Positions 6,548 to 15,801 of a DNA stretch of 64,000 bases are shown here, piece after piece. The notes under the pieces were generated by a model. That model did not search any database, was not told the origin of the DNA, and saw nothing but the letters and a program-made list of their open reading frames with translations. Each line of letters starts with the position of its first letter. The first letter of the stretch is position 1. This DNA is from UBA2210 sp036825195 (GTDB lineage Bacteria; Desulfobacterota; Syntrophia; Syntrophales; UBA2210), in NCBI GenBank assembly GCA_036825195.1, contig DAISYQ010000002.1, positions 124,001-188,000 on the forward strand, in the 5' to 3' direction. Both the position numbers and the translations under genes were made by a program.

Positions 6548-6997
6548 ATGGCAGGGAAACTGAAAAACGCAAAGCACGAAAAATTTTGTAAACTGTTTGC
6601 GAGCGACGAAGAGTATTTTTGCAATGGAACACAATCATATTTAAAAGTCTATAGTACTCCTAAAAAACCAATCAAATACGAAACCGCGAGAGCCAATGCC
6701 TGCAAATTACTAACAAACGCTGACATTTTACAGAGAATAGACGAATTATTGGAGCAGGCTGTTTTAAACGATGAATTTGTTGATAAACAGCTTGGAAAAC
6801 TAATAGCTCAGGATGCCGACTTTAAAGCAAAGGTGGCGGCAATTAAGGAATACAACCAGTTAAAACAAAGAGTTAAAAAACGAATTGATAAAATTGACGA
6901 TGAGGGGGTGCATACAACCGAATATGAAAATTTAACCGATCAAGACTTAGATGGAGAAATCGAAAAAAGACAAAATCGAATATCTCAAATTACTTGA
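6548..6997 (+). CDS. Terminase small subunit
   Basis: A 149-residue protein. ATG 6548 is chosen because residues from there (MAGKLKNAKHEKFCKLF) match the usual start of phage small terminases, whereas an earlier in-frame start lies over the promoter. The pattern KHEKFCKLFA, NGTQSYLKVY, then ANACKLLTNADILQRIDELLEQA is typical of the Terminase_2 family, whose N-terminal helix-turn-helix binds the pac/cos site. The C-terminal helical part would contact the large subunit. It overlaps the large subunit gene by 47 bases. Confidence 0.8.
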   Translation: MAGKLKNAKHEKFCKLFASDEEYFCNGTQSYLKVYSTPKKPIKYETARANACKLLTNADILQRIDELLEQAVLNDEFVDKQLGKLIAQDADFKAKVAAIKEYNQLKQRVKKRIDKIDDEGVHTTEYENLTDQDLDGEIEKRQNRISQIT

Positions 6998-8378
6998 TGA
7001 AAAAGAAAGGAGAGTAAGCCTTAATCCTTTAAAATACGCAAAACAGCACGACAAACAAAAAGAAGCGACACACGCATTAGAAGTTCTTAAAAAAACGATT
7101 ATTGCCTTATTTTGGGGAAACCGAGTAGGCAAAACCCAATGGGGCGCTCAAACTGTTGCCAAAGTTGCTTTAGGCGAACATCCAACTATTCAGCCAGGGG
7201 AAATTTGGAGTTTTTGCCCGTCATTCGACGAACAAAAAGACACCACCCAAAAGAAAATCTTAAAATACATACCAGTACACAGAATAATCGATAAAACGTG
7301 GCTTAGAAAAGGCATTTTAAAAGAATTAGTTATCGACGCTGGAAGCGGACGAATATCAAAGATTACTTTTAAAAGCTACGAGCAAGGCAGGGAAAAAGCC
7401 CAAGGTGCCGGGAAATGCCTGATCTGGTTTGACGAAGAACCGCCAAAGGATATTTGGGAAGAGGGTTTTGTCAGGCAGGAGGCAGGCATAAAATTGCACA
7501 TTATACTTACCATGACCCCGATTAAAGGAATGACGTGGGTTTACACCGATATCTATCTTAAAACCGATAACCCCGATATTTTTGTCAGCAAGGCTGGCTG
7601 GAAACATAATCCTTGGCTTACTCAAGAGCAGATAGCAGTGATGAGCCGTGGTCTAACGGAAGCCGCTTTGAAAGTCAGACGGGACGGCGATTTTGTTAAA
7701 ATGGTAGGACTTGTCTGCGGTTGGTTTGGCAGGGAAACACATTTAGTAGACATTAAAGAATTGCCGGACGGTGATACATATTTTGGAATCGATTTTGGCT
7801 TTTCGGCTCCAACAGCTGGACTTTGGGTAAGAATAGATAGGGAATTTAATTTTTGGATATTTGACGGTTTCTACCGCAGGGAATTAACAAATCCCGATAT
7901 TCAAAAAATTATAAGACTGAAAGAGCAAGGTGTAGGGAGAGTTATCAGAATTGGTGATAGCGCTCAAGCGTCAGATATTAAACAGCTTAAAGACTCTGGA
8001 ATTTCAATCGAGGGAGTGAAGAAAGAGCCGGGAACAAGCAAGGAGAATTGGGACGAATATAGAGCGAGGTTAATGGAAAACCAAGGGAAAATTCAAGAAG
8101 CTACCGGAAAGCCTAAGATATTTATAAGCAAAAATTTAGTTGAAACAGACGAGAACGGAAACAAATATAACTTTTTAGTAAAGGAACTTGAAAACCTTAG
8201 GTGGGAGGAAGTTAAGACGGAAATGGGTATTGAGCAAAAATCTATCTGGGGCAAACAGGCAAAACACGCCATCGACGCCCTATCATACATTTTAGCAACA
8301 ATTAACAGGCCACCCGAAGAAGAGGACGATTACGAAGAAGAGGAGGAAGAGCCGATGTACCCCGGTATCGGTGTCTAA
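6951..8378 (+). CDS. Terminase large subunit
   Basis: A 475-residue packaging motor. The Walker A-like WGNRVGKTQWG lies near residue 55, and the Walker B with catalytic Glu (CLIWFDEEPP) near residue 160. The C-terminal nuclease begins with the GIDFGFSAPTAGLW segment near residue 275 and continues with a GDSAQASD motif near 345, where RNase H-like terminase nucleases keep acidic metal ligands; HAIDALSY near 445 fits the last acidic motif. It packages DNA into the prohead with the small subunit. The C-terminus ends in a long Glu/Asp run. The function call is secure; type is not resolved. Confidence 0.9.
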   Translation: MEKSKKDKIEYLKLLDEKERRVSLNPLKYAKQHDKQKEATHALEVLKKTIIALFWGNRVGKTQWGAQTVAKVALGEHPTIQPGEIWSFCPSFDEQKDTTQKKILKYIPVHRIIDKTWLRKGILKELVIDAGSGRISKITFKSYEQGREKAQGAGKCLIWFDEEPPKDIWEEGFVRQEAGIKLHIILTMTPIKGMTWVYTDIYLKTDNPDIFVSKAGWKHNPWLTQEQIAVMSRGLTEAALKVRRDGDFVKMVGLVCGWFGRETHLVDIKELPDGDTYFGIDFGFSAPTAGLWVRIDREFNFWIFDGFYRRELTNPDIQKIIRLKEQGVGRVIRIGDSAQASDIKQLKDSGISIEGVKKEPGTSKENWDEYRARLMENQGKIQEATGKPKIFISKNLVETDENGNKYNFLVKELENLRWEEVKTEMGIEQKSIWGKQAKHAIDALSYILATINRPPEEEDDYEEEEEEPMYPGIGV

Positions 8379-8389
8379 CTTTATAAACT

Positions 8390-8563
8390 ATGAACGCAAA
8401 TAAAATAATCAAAAATTTGGGAAGTGAATTAAACAAGGAAAGAGAGGAAATGGAAAAAAGAGTTATAGAGCATTTCCTTACCAGAACTATCAGGAGAAAA
8501 CCAAGATGGCTTCCCACAATAGTATGGAATTGGATTTTAAACAAAGTTTTATATTTAAACTAA
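8390..8563 (+). CDS. Small basic protein before the portal gene
   Basis: A 57-residue frame from ATG 8390 to TAA 8561-8563, ending one base before the portal ATG. It is helical and basic (LNKEREEMEKRVIEHFL, then RRKPRWLPTIVWNWI). No family is recognised. The exact fit between terminase and portal genes supports it as real. Confidence 0.55.
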   Translation: MNANKIIKNLGSELNKEREEMEKRVIEHFLTRTIRRKPRWLPTIVWNWILNKVLYLN

Positions 8564-10555
8564 ATGGATTTTGAAACAAAACTGGACAATTTAAAACTTA
8601 CCGATGAAGACCTTATAAAAAGAATTCAAACCGAATACCAGAATGCAATTGATTTCAGAAAACCCAGAATAGTTGATTGGCACGCCAACGAGGATATGCT
8701 TTACGGCAAGAAGCCAAATACTCTATCAAAGAGAAGTAATATCAATCTCTGGCTGATGCACGGCTTTGTTTATACCTTTCTATCAAAGATTAAAAACCCG
8801 CCCAGTTTAAAATTTGAACCGACCGAAGACGCGGATATCAGGAAAGCAAAAAAGATAACCTCTTTGTGGGAACTGGACAGCTCCCCGACCCGGGAGAACT
8901 GGAAGTTTAAAGATTTGTTGGGCAAAAAATCTGGCATGGCGTCCGGACGTGTAATTGACAAGATTGTAACCGAATATCCCTACCGGCACCGCAGGCAGAG
9001 AGTTGACCATTACGACTTTTTAATTGACCCGCTGGCAGGTGGAATATCAATCGAGAACGCCCGATTTTTGGGACAGGATAATATTTTCAAATCAAAATCA
9101 GACCTAGAGAACAACGAGGATTACGACCAAGCTGAAGTCAAAAAATTGATTGAGGCCTACGAGGAAGACAAAGAGGGCACGGAGACGGTTGACAATGAAT
9201 ATAAGGAAAAATCAAACCGCTTTGCCGTAATAGGAATGACGCCAGATAAATATCTGTCGTCTGGCGAGGGAGTCTATAAATTGCTTGAATGGTATACGCC
9301 GATTAACGGTGTCAGATATTACATAGTTTGCAATCTTGAAAAGAAAATCATTTTGAGAAAATGCCCGTTGGAAGACATCTTTAGCGCATATGAGAAAGAC
9401 GCGGGAAACCCGCTTTATCCGTTTGACAGTTGGGCGTATTTCCCGGATGAGTTCAATTTCTGGAGCATTGCCCCGATGGATATTGTCAGGGATAACTTTC
9501 AGACAAGAAATGTCGTAATGAACCAGGCCGTTGATAATAACGAAGACAAAAATAAGCCGTCAATGTCGTATGACCCCGATATTTACAAACGTCCTGAACT
9601 TCTTAAACGAGATAAAGCAGGCCGAATAATACCAACCGCCAAGGGCAAAGACCCGAAAGCTGGCCTGTATATCCACCCGACCAACAGCATTTACGACCCA
9701 GCCAAGCTAAGTGAGATATTGGAAGATGTGGCGGCCAAGGTGACCGGCGTAACACCGGCAGGGCAGGGGCTTGAGTCAGGTGACCAGAAAGTCGGTATTT
9801 ACTACGGCAATCAAGCCGAGGTAGCTGATAGAATGAGCCTGTTTGAAGAAAGCTACAATAATTTCAATATTGGGCTGGGAGTAAGATATTTAAACGGCCT
9901 GAAAGACAAAATGGAAGAGCCGATAGCGGTTAAGATGATAGGCGAGAAAGGGGCTGAGTGGGATGAGATAATGAAAGAGGAGCTTGGCGAGTTTGATATT
10001 TCAATTACCGGCGGATTGACCGAAGCAAGAAACGATGAAGTAGAAAAGAAATCCAAGCTGGAATATTTAGCCGCCAATCGAGAGAACCAATTGATAAATC
10101 CGAAATGGCTGGCTGAACAGGAATTATCCTTAATCGGCTTTGATCAAGTACAAATCAAACGCGCTTTAGCGGCCGAAGAAGCCAACGAGGATGAAATCAG
10201 CGAAGCAGCACAGGATATTCAGAAACTTTTGAATGGTGATAAAATCAGACCGAACCCCAAAGCCACCACCGTTTACATGCAACACATTCTTGATTTTTAC
10301 CAAAAGACCAACCTTACCCAGATACAGGAAGCCAGATTTGCTCGATACCTTGAAATTGTACAGACTGTTGCTATCAGAAATACCGTCAGACAGGCTCAAA
10401 TGGACGTTGACGCTAAAATGATGGAGATGTTGCCGACATTAGACGCTGAACAGCCCCAGCCACCGGAAAACAAATTAAATCCGAATACCAAAGGAGCAAC
10501 AGTCAGGCGAAGTTCAAATATTACAAACGATATGAAACAAAATTATGCTGCATAA
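8564..10555 (+). CDS. Portal protein
   Basis: A 663-residue protein directly downstream of the terminase, the usual place and size of a podoviral portal. The N-terminal half has the mixed helix/strand pattern of the clip and wing (DWHANEDMLYGKK, then NINLWLMHGFVYTFLSKIK). The middle includes IAPMDIVRDNFQTRNVVMNQAVDN and DVAAKVTGVTPAGQG, matching the stem helix and loops of portals. The C-terminus is a long helical, charged region as in barrel domains. It forms the twelve-subunit DNA gate of the capsid. Assignment rests on context and pattern. Confidence 0.75.
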   Translation: MDFETKLDNLKLTDEDLIKRIQTEYQNAIDFRKPRIVDWHANEDMLYGKKPNTLSKRSNINLWLMHGFVYTFLSKIKNPPSLKFEPTEDADIRKAKKITSLWELDSSPTRENWKFKDLLGKKSGMASGRVIDKIVTEYPYRHRRQRVDHYDFLIDPLAGGISIENARFLGQDNIFKSKSDLENNEDYDQAEVKKLIEAYEEDKEGTETVDNEYKEKSNRFAVIGMTPDKYLSSGEGVYKLLEWYTPINGVRYYIVCNLEKKIILRKCPLEDIFSAYEKDAGNPLYPFDSWAYFPDEFNFWSIAPMDIVRDNFQTRNVVMNQAVDNNEDKNKPSMSYDPDIYKRPELLKRDKAGRIIPTAKGKDPKAGLYIHPTNSIYDPAKLSEILEDVAAKVTGVTPAGQGLESGDQKVGIYYGNQAEVADRMSLFEESYNNFNIGLGVRYLNGLKDKMEEPIAVKMIGEKGAEWDEIMKEELGEFDISITGGLTEARNDEVEKKSKLEYLAANRENQLINPKWLAEQELSLIGFDQVQIKRALAAEEANEDEISEAAQDIQKLLNGDKIRPNPKATTVYMQHILDFYQKTNLTQIQEARFARYLEIVQTVAIRNTVRQAQMDVDAKMMEMLPTLDAEQPQPPENKLNPNTKGATVRRSSNITNDMKQNYAA

Positions 10556-10556
10556 T

Positions 10557-10889
10557 ATGATAAGCAAAGTGAAAGAGAAATTTTTAACCAATGATAATCC
10601 AGACATTGAAGACGACACGCATACTTTTGAAGAGCAAGAGCGTAGAATTGACGACTTAGAGCAGGTTAAAGAAATTTTGGATAGCTCTGGCGGTAAGGTT
10701 ATCAAAAGATGGCTTACGGACGAGATAGATGCCAAAATGAGGCAATTATTAGCCACCAAGATAGGCGATAGCGAGAGAGATAGCCTAATAAGCGATTTAA
10801 AGTCTCATGTAGACTTATTTAATAAACTTAAAGTCGATGACGAGCTGGACGGGATACGAGAATATCTTAACAGCTTGCTCGACCAATAA
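10557..10889 (+). CDS. Helical hypothetical protein after portal
   Basis: A 110-residue protein. The start at ATG 10557 lies one base after the portal stop; another ATG twelve bases upstream overlaps the portal. It is acidic and helical with a long coiled-coil-like segment (HTFEEQERRIDDLEQVKEIL). It could be a minor capsid or scaffold-associated protein. No family is recognised. Confidence 0.55.
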   Translation: MISKVKEKFLTNDNPDIEDDTHTFEEQERRIDDLEQVKEILDSSGGKVIKRWLTDEIDAKMRQLLATKIGDSERDSLISDLKSHVDLFNKLKVDDELDGIREYLNSLLDQ

Positions 10890-10891
10890 TT

Positions 10892-11215
10892 ATGGCAAAA
10901 GAAAAAAACCCTGTCGGCGAAGAACAAAACGTCGATATGCCAGAGGAAGTATCTGGCGACATCGTTGACAAAGAGGGCAACGAGTATTCACGAGACAAGG
11001 CGACTGAGATTTTGGTTCCAAAATCAAAAGAAAAGGCGCCAGACATAAATCTACCTAAACCGCCTGCACCTGTTGGAAAACTTCATGTCAAAGAAGTTAG
11101 CAAAGATGTAGCTGTTGTTGTTGATGACCAGGGAAGAGAAATTAGGGTTTATAATTCTAAAGATGGTATTAAAGACCCTAAAGGTGCGGCTGAACTTTAC
11201 GTAAAAACGCATTAA
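10892..11215 (+). CDS. Hypothetical acidic/proline-rich protein
   Basis: A 107-residue protein two bases after the previous stop. The first half is low complexity and acidic with a Pro-rich linker (INLPKPPAPVGKLHV). The second half reads as a small beta unit (KDVAVVVDDQGREIRVYN). It may be a virion accessory protein. It is followed by a structured intergenic region and terminator. Confidence 0.5.
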   Translation: MAKEKNPVGEEQNVDMPEEVSGDIVDKEGNEYSRDKATEILVPKSKEKAPDINLPKPPAPVGKLHVKEVSKDVAVVVDDQGREIRVYNSKDGIKDPKGAAELYVKTH

Positions 11216-11233
11216 AGCATTTTGACAACCAGC

Positions 11234-11302
11234 ACAACAAGGCATTTCATTAGGAGTTTCCGATCGGGCTTCTAAACGCTTCTGCCTTGTTGTCGTTTAG
11301 AA
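11234..11302 (+). promoter_or_regulatory. Competing hairpins before scaffold gene (attenuator-like)
   Basis: Two perfect helices share one strand region. ACAACAAGGCA (11234-11244) pairs with TGCCTTGTTGT (11283-11293); TTCTAAACG (11270-11278) pairs with CGTTTAGAA (11294-11302). Loop lengths make it unlikely that both form fully, so they look mutually exclusive. AGGAGT (11252-11257) is also complementary to ACTCCT (11314-11319) inside the next terminator, which would give an anti-terminator. Confidence 0.5.
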
Positions 11303-11309
11303 ATCCAAA

Positions 11310-11335
11310 GGGCACTCCTAACAGAGTGCCTTTTT
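11310..11335 (+). terminator. Rho-independent terminator inside the late operon
   Basis: GGGCACTC (11310-11317), loop, GAGTGCC (11324-11330), then TTTTT. It lies between portal-associated and scaffold/capsid genes, so it may set relative capsid expression. Confidence 0.8.
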
Positions 11336-11356
11336 ATTTACTAACATACTAAACGT

Positions 11357-12172
11357 ATGGACCCTAACGAGATAAACGCTCCAAACTCGGAAACAAAAGA
11401 GGAGTTTGACGGGAAGCAAGACCCGGAAAAAAATCAAGACGGAGATGGCACTCCGGAAAACAAGGGCTCGGAAGATGGCTCACCTTCCGAAAAAAAAGAG
11501 GGCAAGGATAATCAGGAAAAAGACGGGAAAGATAAAGACGACAAAGGAGACGATCTAGACGATAAAATTCCTGATTACCGACCGAAGCCCGAAGATAAAA
11601 AACCAGAATTGAGTTCGGCTGAAAAGAAAATTGTTCATTTGAACAAAGAAAATAAGGAATTAAAAGCTAAAATCGAAGAACTGAATAAGGGCAATAATTC
11701 AAAAATTAACGAAAAGGAACTTGAGGATTTAGCCAGCGAACTAGGGGTAAGCGTTGAGGCCGTTAAAAAAATGCAGAAGGTTTTTTCAAGCGGTAAGGAC
11801 ACTTCCGCTGTTGAAGAAAAGATTGACTCGCTTATTAGCTCCCAACGCCAAGCGGAAAACGAAAAAAATTTTTCCGCAGACTTCGACCGGTGGGCAAAAG
11901 ACAATCCTGAAAGGTTGAGGTTAAAAGAGTTTTACAAAAAAATCGCTTTTGACCCAGACCACATCAACCTTAAAAATTTTGATGAAATGGAGAAGCACTT
12001 TTTTCCAAAGCCAGCCAAGACTAAAAAAACAGAAGCAGGGACGGCAGGCGTCAAAATTAACGGGGATACGATTGATTTTAAGAAGCTTACACCGGAGCAG
12101 GAAAAGAAGGTTATGGAAGATCCTGCTACTCGTAAAAAATATTTTGACTGGTTGGATGCTCAAGAATCCTAA
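11357..12172 (+). CDS. Scaffold-like protein
   Basis: A 271-residue protein of very biased composition. The first 90 residues are almost all Asp, Glu, Lys, Asn, Gln, Gly and Pro. Then comes a coiled-coil stretch (about 95-125, ending LKAKIEELNKG) and a helical C-terminus with a small compact end (KKYFDWLDAQES). The order directly before the capsid gene, the disorder and the helical C-terminal end all fit a capsid scaffolding protein, which guides prohead assembly and leaves. No protease motif is present. Confidence 0.75.
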   Translation: MDPNEINAPNSETKEEFDGKQDPEKNQDGDGTPENKGSEDGSPSEKKEGKDNQEKDGKDKDDKGDDLDDKIPDYRPKPEDKKPELSSAEKKIVHLNKENKELKAKIEELNKGNNSKINEKELEDLASELGVSVEAVKKMQKVFSSGKDTSAVEEKIDSLISSQRQAENEKNFSADFDRWAKDNPERLRLKEFYKKIAFDPDHINLKNFDEMEKHFFPKPAKTKKTEAGTAGVKINGDTIDFKKLTPEQEKKVMEDPATRKKYFDWLDAQES

Positions 12173-12181
12173 AATCTCATT

Positions 12182-13402
12182 ATGACCAACTCAATATTAT
12201 TTGATGAACGGTATGCTCTGCGGTTTCAGGATATCCTCTCAAAAGTTGCTGTGGGTAAGGCAATATCCAATATGCGATTAGAAAAAATTGCCAGCTTTGG
12301 CCAGCAAATTGATCGCTATAAGCTTGATTTGAGCGGTATTCGAGTAAGAGACGAGGTTAGAACCCAAACCGATAGAACCGCAGACGACGTATCAATGTCA
12401 AAACAATATTTGACCGTTAATAACGGCAAATATATGGGTTTTCATTTGCATAAGTGGGACATCAAGCAGTTGGGTCCGCATAAACTGCAACTGGAAGCTG
12501 CAAAACAAAATGCTATCTCTATGAAGAATTATCTTGATGGAGATATCTTTAATGAAGTCCAAAATGCCGCCCAGGATTTAGATGACGGTGATATTGGCGG
12601 AAGCTCAGGCACTCCTATTACAATGGCTATTAATAAATTGGCTGAAATAGTAACTGAAGGCGCGGCTAAATTAAGGGCTTACAAAGTGCCTGAAGGTAAT
12701 TTTGCCTGGGTTATTGATCCAAAAATGACGGCTGTTATTGAACAGTATTTAATGAACAAAGATACCGATTTGGGCGATAGCGCTTTCAAAAATGGTTATG
12801 TCGGAAAATTGTTGAGGAAGTTCGATATTTACGAGTCAAACAGCTTGACCTATAAAAACACCTTTTATTTGGGCGCTAACCCGACCGACGGCGACACAAT
12901 AACCTTATCCCAAGGTGGAACTACGGTAACCTTAACCTTTAAAAACACTGCTTCTGTTGCTGGACAGGTTAAGATTGGCGAAAGCGCCGCTCTAACCTTG
13001 GACAATTTGGTTGCCTGTATTGACGCTTCTGGAACTGGCGATGGCACCGATTATTATGAGCCTTCAACCGCAGCCCGAAAGTTCTTACGAGATACTATCC
13101 GAGCAGATGCTACCGATGGCACAACCTATTTGGGCTTAGAATGTGTCGGATCTGGTAGAGTGACGGTTGGCGGAAGCTTGACCGACGCTACCAACAATTA
13201 CTGGGGTACCGGCTATATCGAGACTTACATGGGCAAAAAAGGCGGTATTGATGTTGTTGTCCAGCAAGATATTGAACCTGATATTACGACTCCGGCTTAT
13301 AGACCGAAATTAAAACTCGTCTGGGTTGATATGCTATACGGTAAGAAGACCTTTGACGATGGCGCAGCTAAATTCCTTAACTGCAAAATTGCCACTAATT
13401 AA
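12182..13402 (+). CDS. Major capsid protein
   Basis: A 406-residue protein ten bases after the scaffold stop. The N-terminal 225 residues have the HK97-like pattern of capsid proteins (NMRLEKIASFGQQIDRYKLD, then LDGDIFNEVQNAAQDL and AWVIDPKMTAVIEQYL). Residues about 225-345 form a Gly/Thr/Asp-rich insert of beta character, likely an added surface domain. The C-terminus returns to the capsid fold (GGIDVVVQQDI, then KLVWVDMLYGKKTFD). It builds the icosahedral shell. Its low A/T-biased upstream region has no Shine-Dalgarno site. Confidence 0.8.
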   Translation: MTNSILFDERYALRFQDILSKVAVGKAISNMRLEKIASFGQQIDRYKLDLSGIRVRDEVRTQTDRTADDVSMSKQYLTVNNGKYMGFHLHKWDIKQLGPHKLQLEAAKQNAISMKNYLDGDIFNEVQNAAQDLDDGDIGGSSGTPITMAINKLAEIVTEGAAKLRAYKVPEGNFAWVIDPKMTAVIEQYLMNKDTDLGDSAFKNGYVGKLLRKFDIYESNSLTYKNTFYLGANPTDGDTITLSQGGTTVTLTFKNTASVAGQVKIGESAALTLDNLVACIDASGTGDGTDYYEPSTAARKFLRDTIRADATDGTTYLGLECVGSGRVTVGGSLTDATNNYWGTGYIETYMGKKGGIDVVVQQDIEPDITTPAYRPKLKLVWVDMLYGKKTFDDGAAKFLNCKIATN

Positions 13403-13442
13403 TTAACCGTGGAGGGGGATAACCTCCCCCTCCCCATTACCT

Positions 13443-14630
13443 ATGAACACTAAAAACAAAGCAATTATCCTCATAGGAGCGGTTATAGTGGCCATCTTTG
13501 CCTTGGGCGTTGCAGTTGGTTTTTACCTGCCTGCTAATCAGGAAACTGAACAGGATTTAAGCCAGGTTGGCGGAGTATATTTTATCGGTGAGCGTGATTT
13601 CCCTGATGGTATAGCCGTTGACGGGACAACCGTCATTGACGAAGACGGCAATATTGATGCTCCAATCACTTCTACTACCGGTTCGTTTTCAAGCACTCTA
13701 AGTGTAACTGGCGCCGCTTCTTTGTCCTCATCCTTAACGGTCGGTACTAATTTGACCGGCACGGACGGGGTTATTGGCTATACCGACGATACCGCTTCAA
13801 CTACCGATGAAGTAGATATCTTAACCTTTACCCGCACCCATTCAGACGCGACAACCGGAGCTGACGACGGCATCGGTTCGTGTATTGAGTGGCTGAACGA
13901 GGACGAGGACGGAAATGCCACCACGACCGCAAAAATCTGTGGAGTATCTTTAGACACCGCTACCTCTTCACAGGACGTTGCTTTAACGTTCGATATAAAA
14001 ACTCAAAACGGTTACACTTATTTTGAGGGTATGCGGTTGGATGAACACGGTTATCTTGGCTTAGGCACAACCACACCAGACAGCAAATTAACTGTCTTAT
14101 CCACTGGCACACAATTGAAGCTATCCTATGACGCTTCAAACTACGGCACATTTGCCGTTGGCTCCGGTGGTGATTTGACAATATCTGCTTCTGGTGGAGA
14201 CATTTCTTTTGGTGATGATAATTTATCAACTACAGGAAATGCCAATGTTGGAGGCTTAACCCACGGGAACACAATGGTTGCCTCATCAACTTCAAATGCA
14301 GCAGAAACCCTATCGGTTACTGACCTTACCAGCTATTCTGGTATGGACTACACCCCAGGCGATTTAGCTGTCACTTTGTCAATTCCAGCCTCATCCACGT
14401 TGGAATCATTTATTTCCAATGCTGGTAAATGTTTTGACTGGAGATTTAGAAACCTCGATGAGACCGCCGCTACTTCAACTACAATCGCTGCCGGGACAGG
14501 CATAGATTTAGTTGAAAATGAAAACGGCGATGTTGTCATTGAAGGCGGAAATGAAGCACAGCTAAAATTCTGTCGTGAACTTGATACCGATATTACTGTC
14601 TATGTTGATGAATATATAGCCGCTGATTAG
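13443..14630 (+). CDS. Membrane-anchored or secreted fibre-like protein
   Basis: A 395-residue protein directly after the capsid gene. Residues about 7-29 (AIILIGAVIVAIFALGVAVGF) form a hydrophobic signal or anchor, which is unusual for a virion protein. The rest is Gly/Thr/Ser/Asp-rich beta repeat sequence, with LGLGTTTPDSKLTV followed by a short repeat style often seen ahead of intramolecular chaperone-type fibre ends and typical of Patescibacteria surface proteins. It may be a spike or decoration protein exported by the host Sec pathway. Exact role unknown. Confidence 0.55.
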   Translation: MNTKNKAIILIGAVIVAIFALGVAVGFYLPANQETEQDLSQVGGVYFIGERDFPDGIAVDGTTVIDEDGNIDAPITSTTGSFSSTLSVTGAASLSSSLTVGTNLTGTDGVIGYTDDTASTTDEVDILTFTRTHSDATTGADDGIGSCIEWLNEDEDGNATTTAKICGVSLDTATSSQDVALTFDIKTQNGYTYFEGMRLDEHGYLGLGTTTPDSKLTVLSTGTQLKLSYDASNYGTFAVGSGGDLTISASGGDISFGDDNLSTTGNANVGGLTHGNTMVASSTSNAAETLSVTDLTSYSGMDYTPGDLAVTLSIPASSTLESFISNAGKCFDWRFRNLDETAATSTTIAAGTGIDLVENENGDVVIEGGNEAQLKFCRELDTDITVYVDEYIAAD

Positions 14631-14699
14631 CTGATTAATTGAGGATATTTCTTGCCTCTCATTCTGGGAGGCAGGGCTATATTCTTAAATATAAACACT

Positions 14700-15008
14700 A
14701 TGTTTTACAAAAAATTATCACAGGCGGGCAGCCAGCCGTCGGCAACAGCTACCGCCACCAGCTTAAAAAATTTAATTCAAACAGCTGACAGCAACATCAC
14801 AGACGCGGATCTTGCCGGGATTGAAATTATCGAATTGAATCCGGAGGGCGACATTAGATATTTAGTCGGTGCAGAGCCTACCACCGCAAAAGGAATGGCT
14901 TTGCTTTCAGGACAGACAAGAGTTTTAGAGGGTGTCCACCCGAAAGACCTTTATCTAATCGCGTCTGCTACCACCAAGGTTAATATCCAACTTGGCTACG
15001 CTTCTTAA
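14700..15008 (+). CDS. Small beta-rich late protein
   Basis: A 102-residue protein with start ATG 14700; an earlier in-frame start would overlap a small inverted repeat (14654-14673). The pattern of LNPEGDIRYLVG and DLYLIASATTKVNIQLGY suggests a single beta-sandwich of the kind seen in head-decoration or head-tail joining proteins. It lies between two signal-bearing fibre-like genes. No family is certain. Confidence 0.5.
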   Translation: MFYKKLSQAGSQPSATATATSLKNLIQTADSNITDADLAGIEIIELNPEGDIRYLVGAEPTTAKGMALLSGQTRVLEGVHPKDLYLIASATTKVNIQLGYAS

Positions 15009-15020
15009 TTTTTTAAATAT

Positions 15021-15797
15021 ATGACTAAAAAAATTCTAATTTACAGCGCATTACTTGCATTGCCATTTATGGCGCTAATCAGTTTTGGAATAAGTCAGAT
15101 ACCAAAAGAGCAAACTCAAATCATTACGCAAAATAGTGTTTCTGATTTTAAAGTCGGCAATATAACGCCTTTCCCAGTCGGCGCTCCGAGCTATTGGCAG
15201 GATAACGGCGATTATTTGACCGTAAGAAGTGGCGACGGGATTTTGATTACCGCCTCTTCAACTCTTACAAATTTACACGCCACGATTGCTGGCTATTTAA
15301 CTGAAAGCGACTATTACGGTTCATCTACCCCTGAACATATCACCAGCTTGCCCAATTCAAGCTATATAACGCTTACAGATTTATCCGCTACTTCGCCTTT
15401 GACATACAACAGCGGGACCGGCGTGATTGCCGTGGACGGCAGTTATAACATTCCCTTGACTGGCTCAACAACCGAGTGGACGACTGCTTACGGCTGGGGT
15501 GATCACTCGACTGCCGGATATTTAACATCGGTTTCATTGTCAGACTTAACTTTAGACACAGGTAATATCTATATCGGCGATGCTTCTAATAATCCGACAG
15601 CTACATCGAGTTTATTTATGGATACGAATGGTTATGTCGGCGTAGCCTCTTCTTCGCCTAGCTGGACATTTTCAGTCGGTAGCGGCCCAGGAACGGCAAC
15701 AACTACATCCGGGGCGTTTAGTTTAGGCAATGGATTTTGTATTTATGAAGATACATCAACGACAACTCCTAATATGACTATCGGGGCTTGTCCGTAA
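15021..15797 (+). CDS. Signal-bearing fibre-like protein
   Basis: A 258-residue protein. Residues about 4-24 are a hydrophobic signal or anchor (ILIYSALLALPFMALISFG) after a short Lys-rich start. The remainder is Ser/Thr/Gly-rich with short beta repeats. It contains a WTTAYGWGDHSTAGYLTS segment, a pattern common in phage tail fibres and bacterial surface repeats, and ends with a cysteine pair (GFCIYED, GACP). It is likely a surface fibre. The second of four structural-operon proteins with export signals. Confidence 0.55.
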   Translation: MTKKILIYSALLALPFMALISFGISQIPKEQTQIITQNSVSDFKVGNITPFPVGAPSYWQDNGDYLTVRSGDGILITASSTLTNLHATIAGYLTESDYYGSSTPEHITSLPNSSYITLTDLSATSPLTYNSGTGVIAVDGSYNIPLTGSTTEWTTAYGWGDHSTAGYLTSVSLSDLTLDTGNIYIGDASNNPTATSSLFMDTNGYVGVASSSPSWTFSVGSGPGTATTTSGAFSLGNGFCIYEDTSTTTPNMTIGACP

Positions 15798-15801
15798 ATT
15801 T

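Noticed and set aside
11234..11302. Classical H-type pseudoknot
   Set aside because: The order of arms is right, but a four-base loop would have to span an 11-pair helix; the two helices are more likely alternatives.
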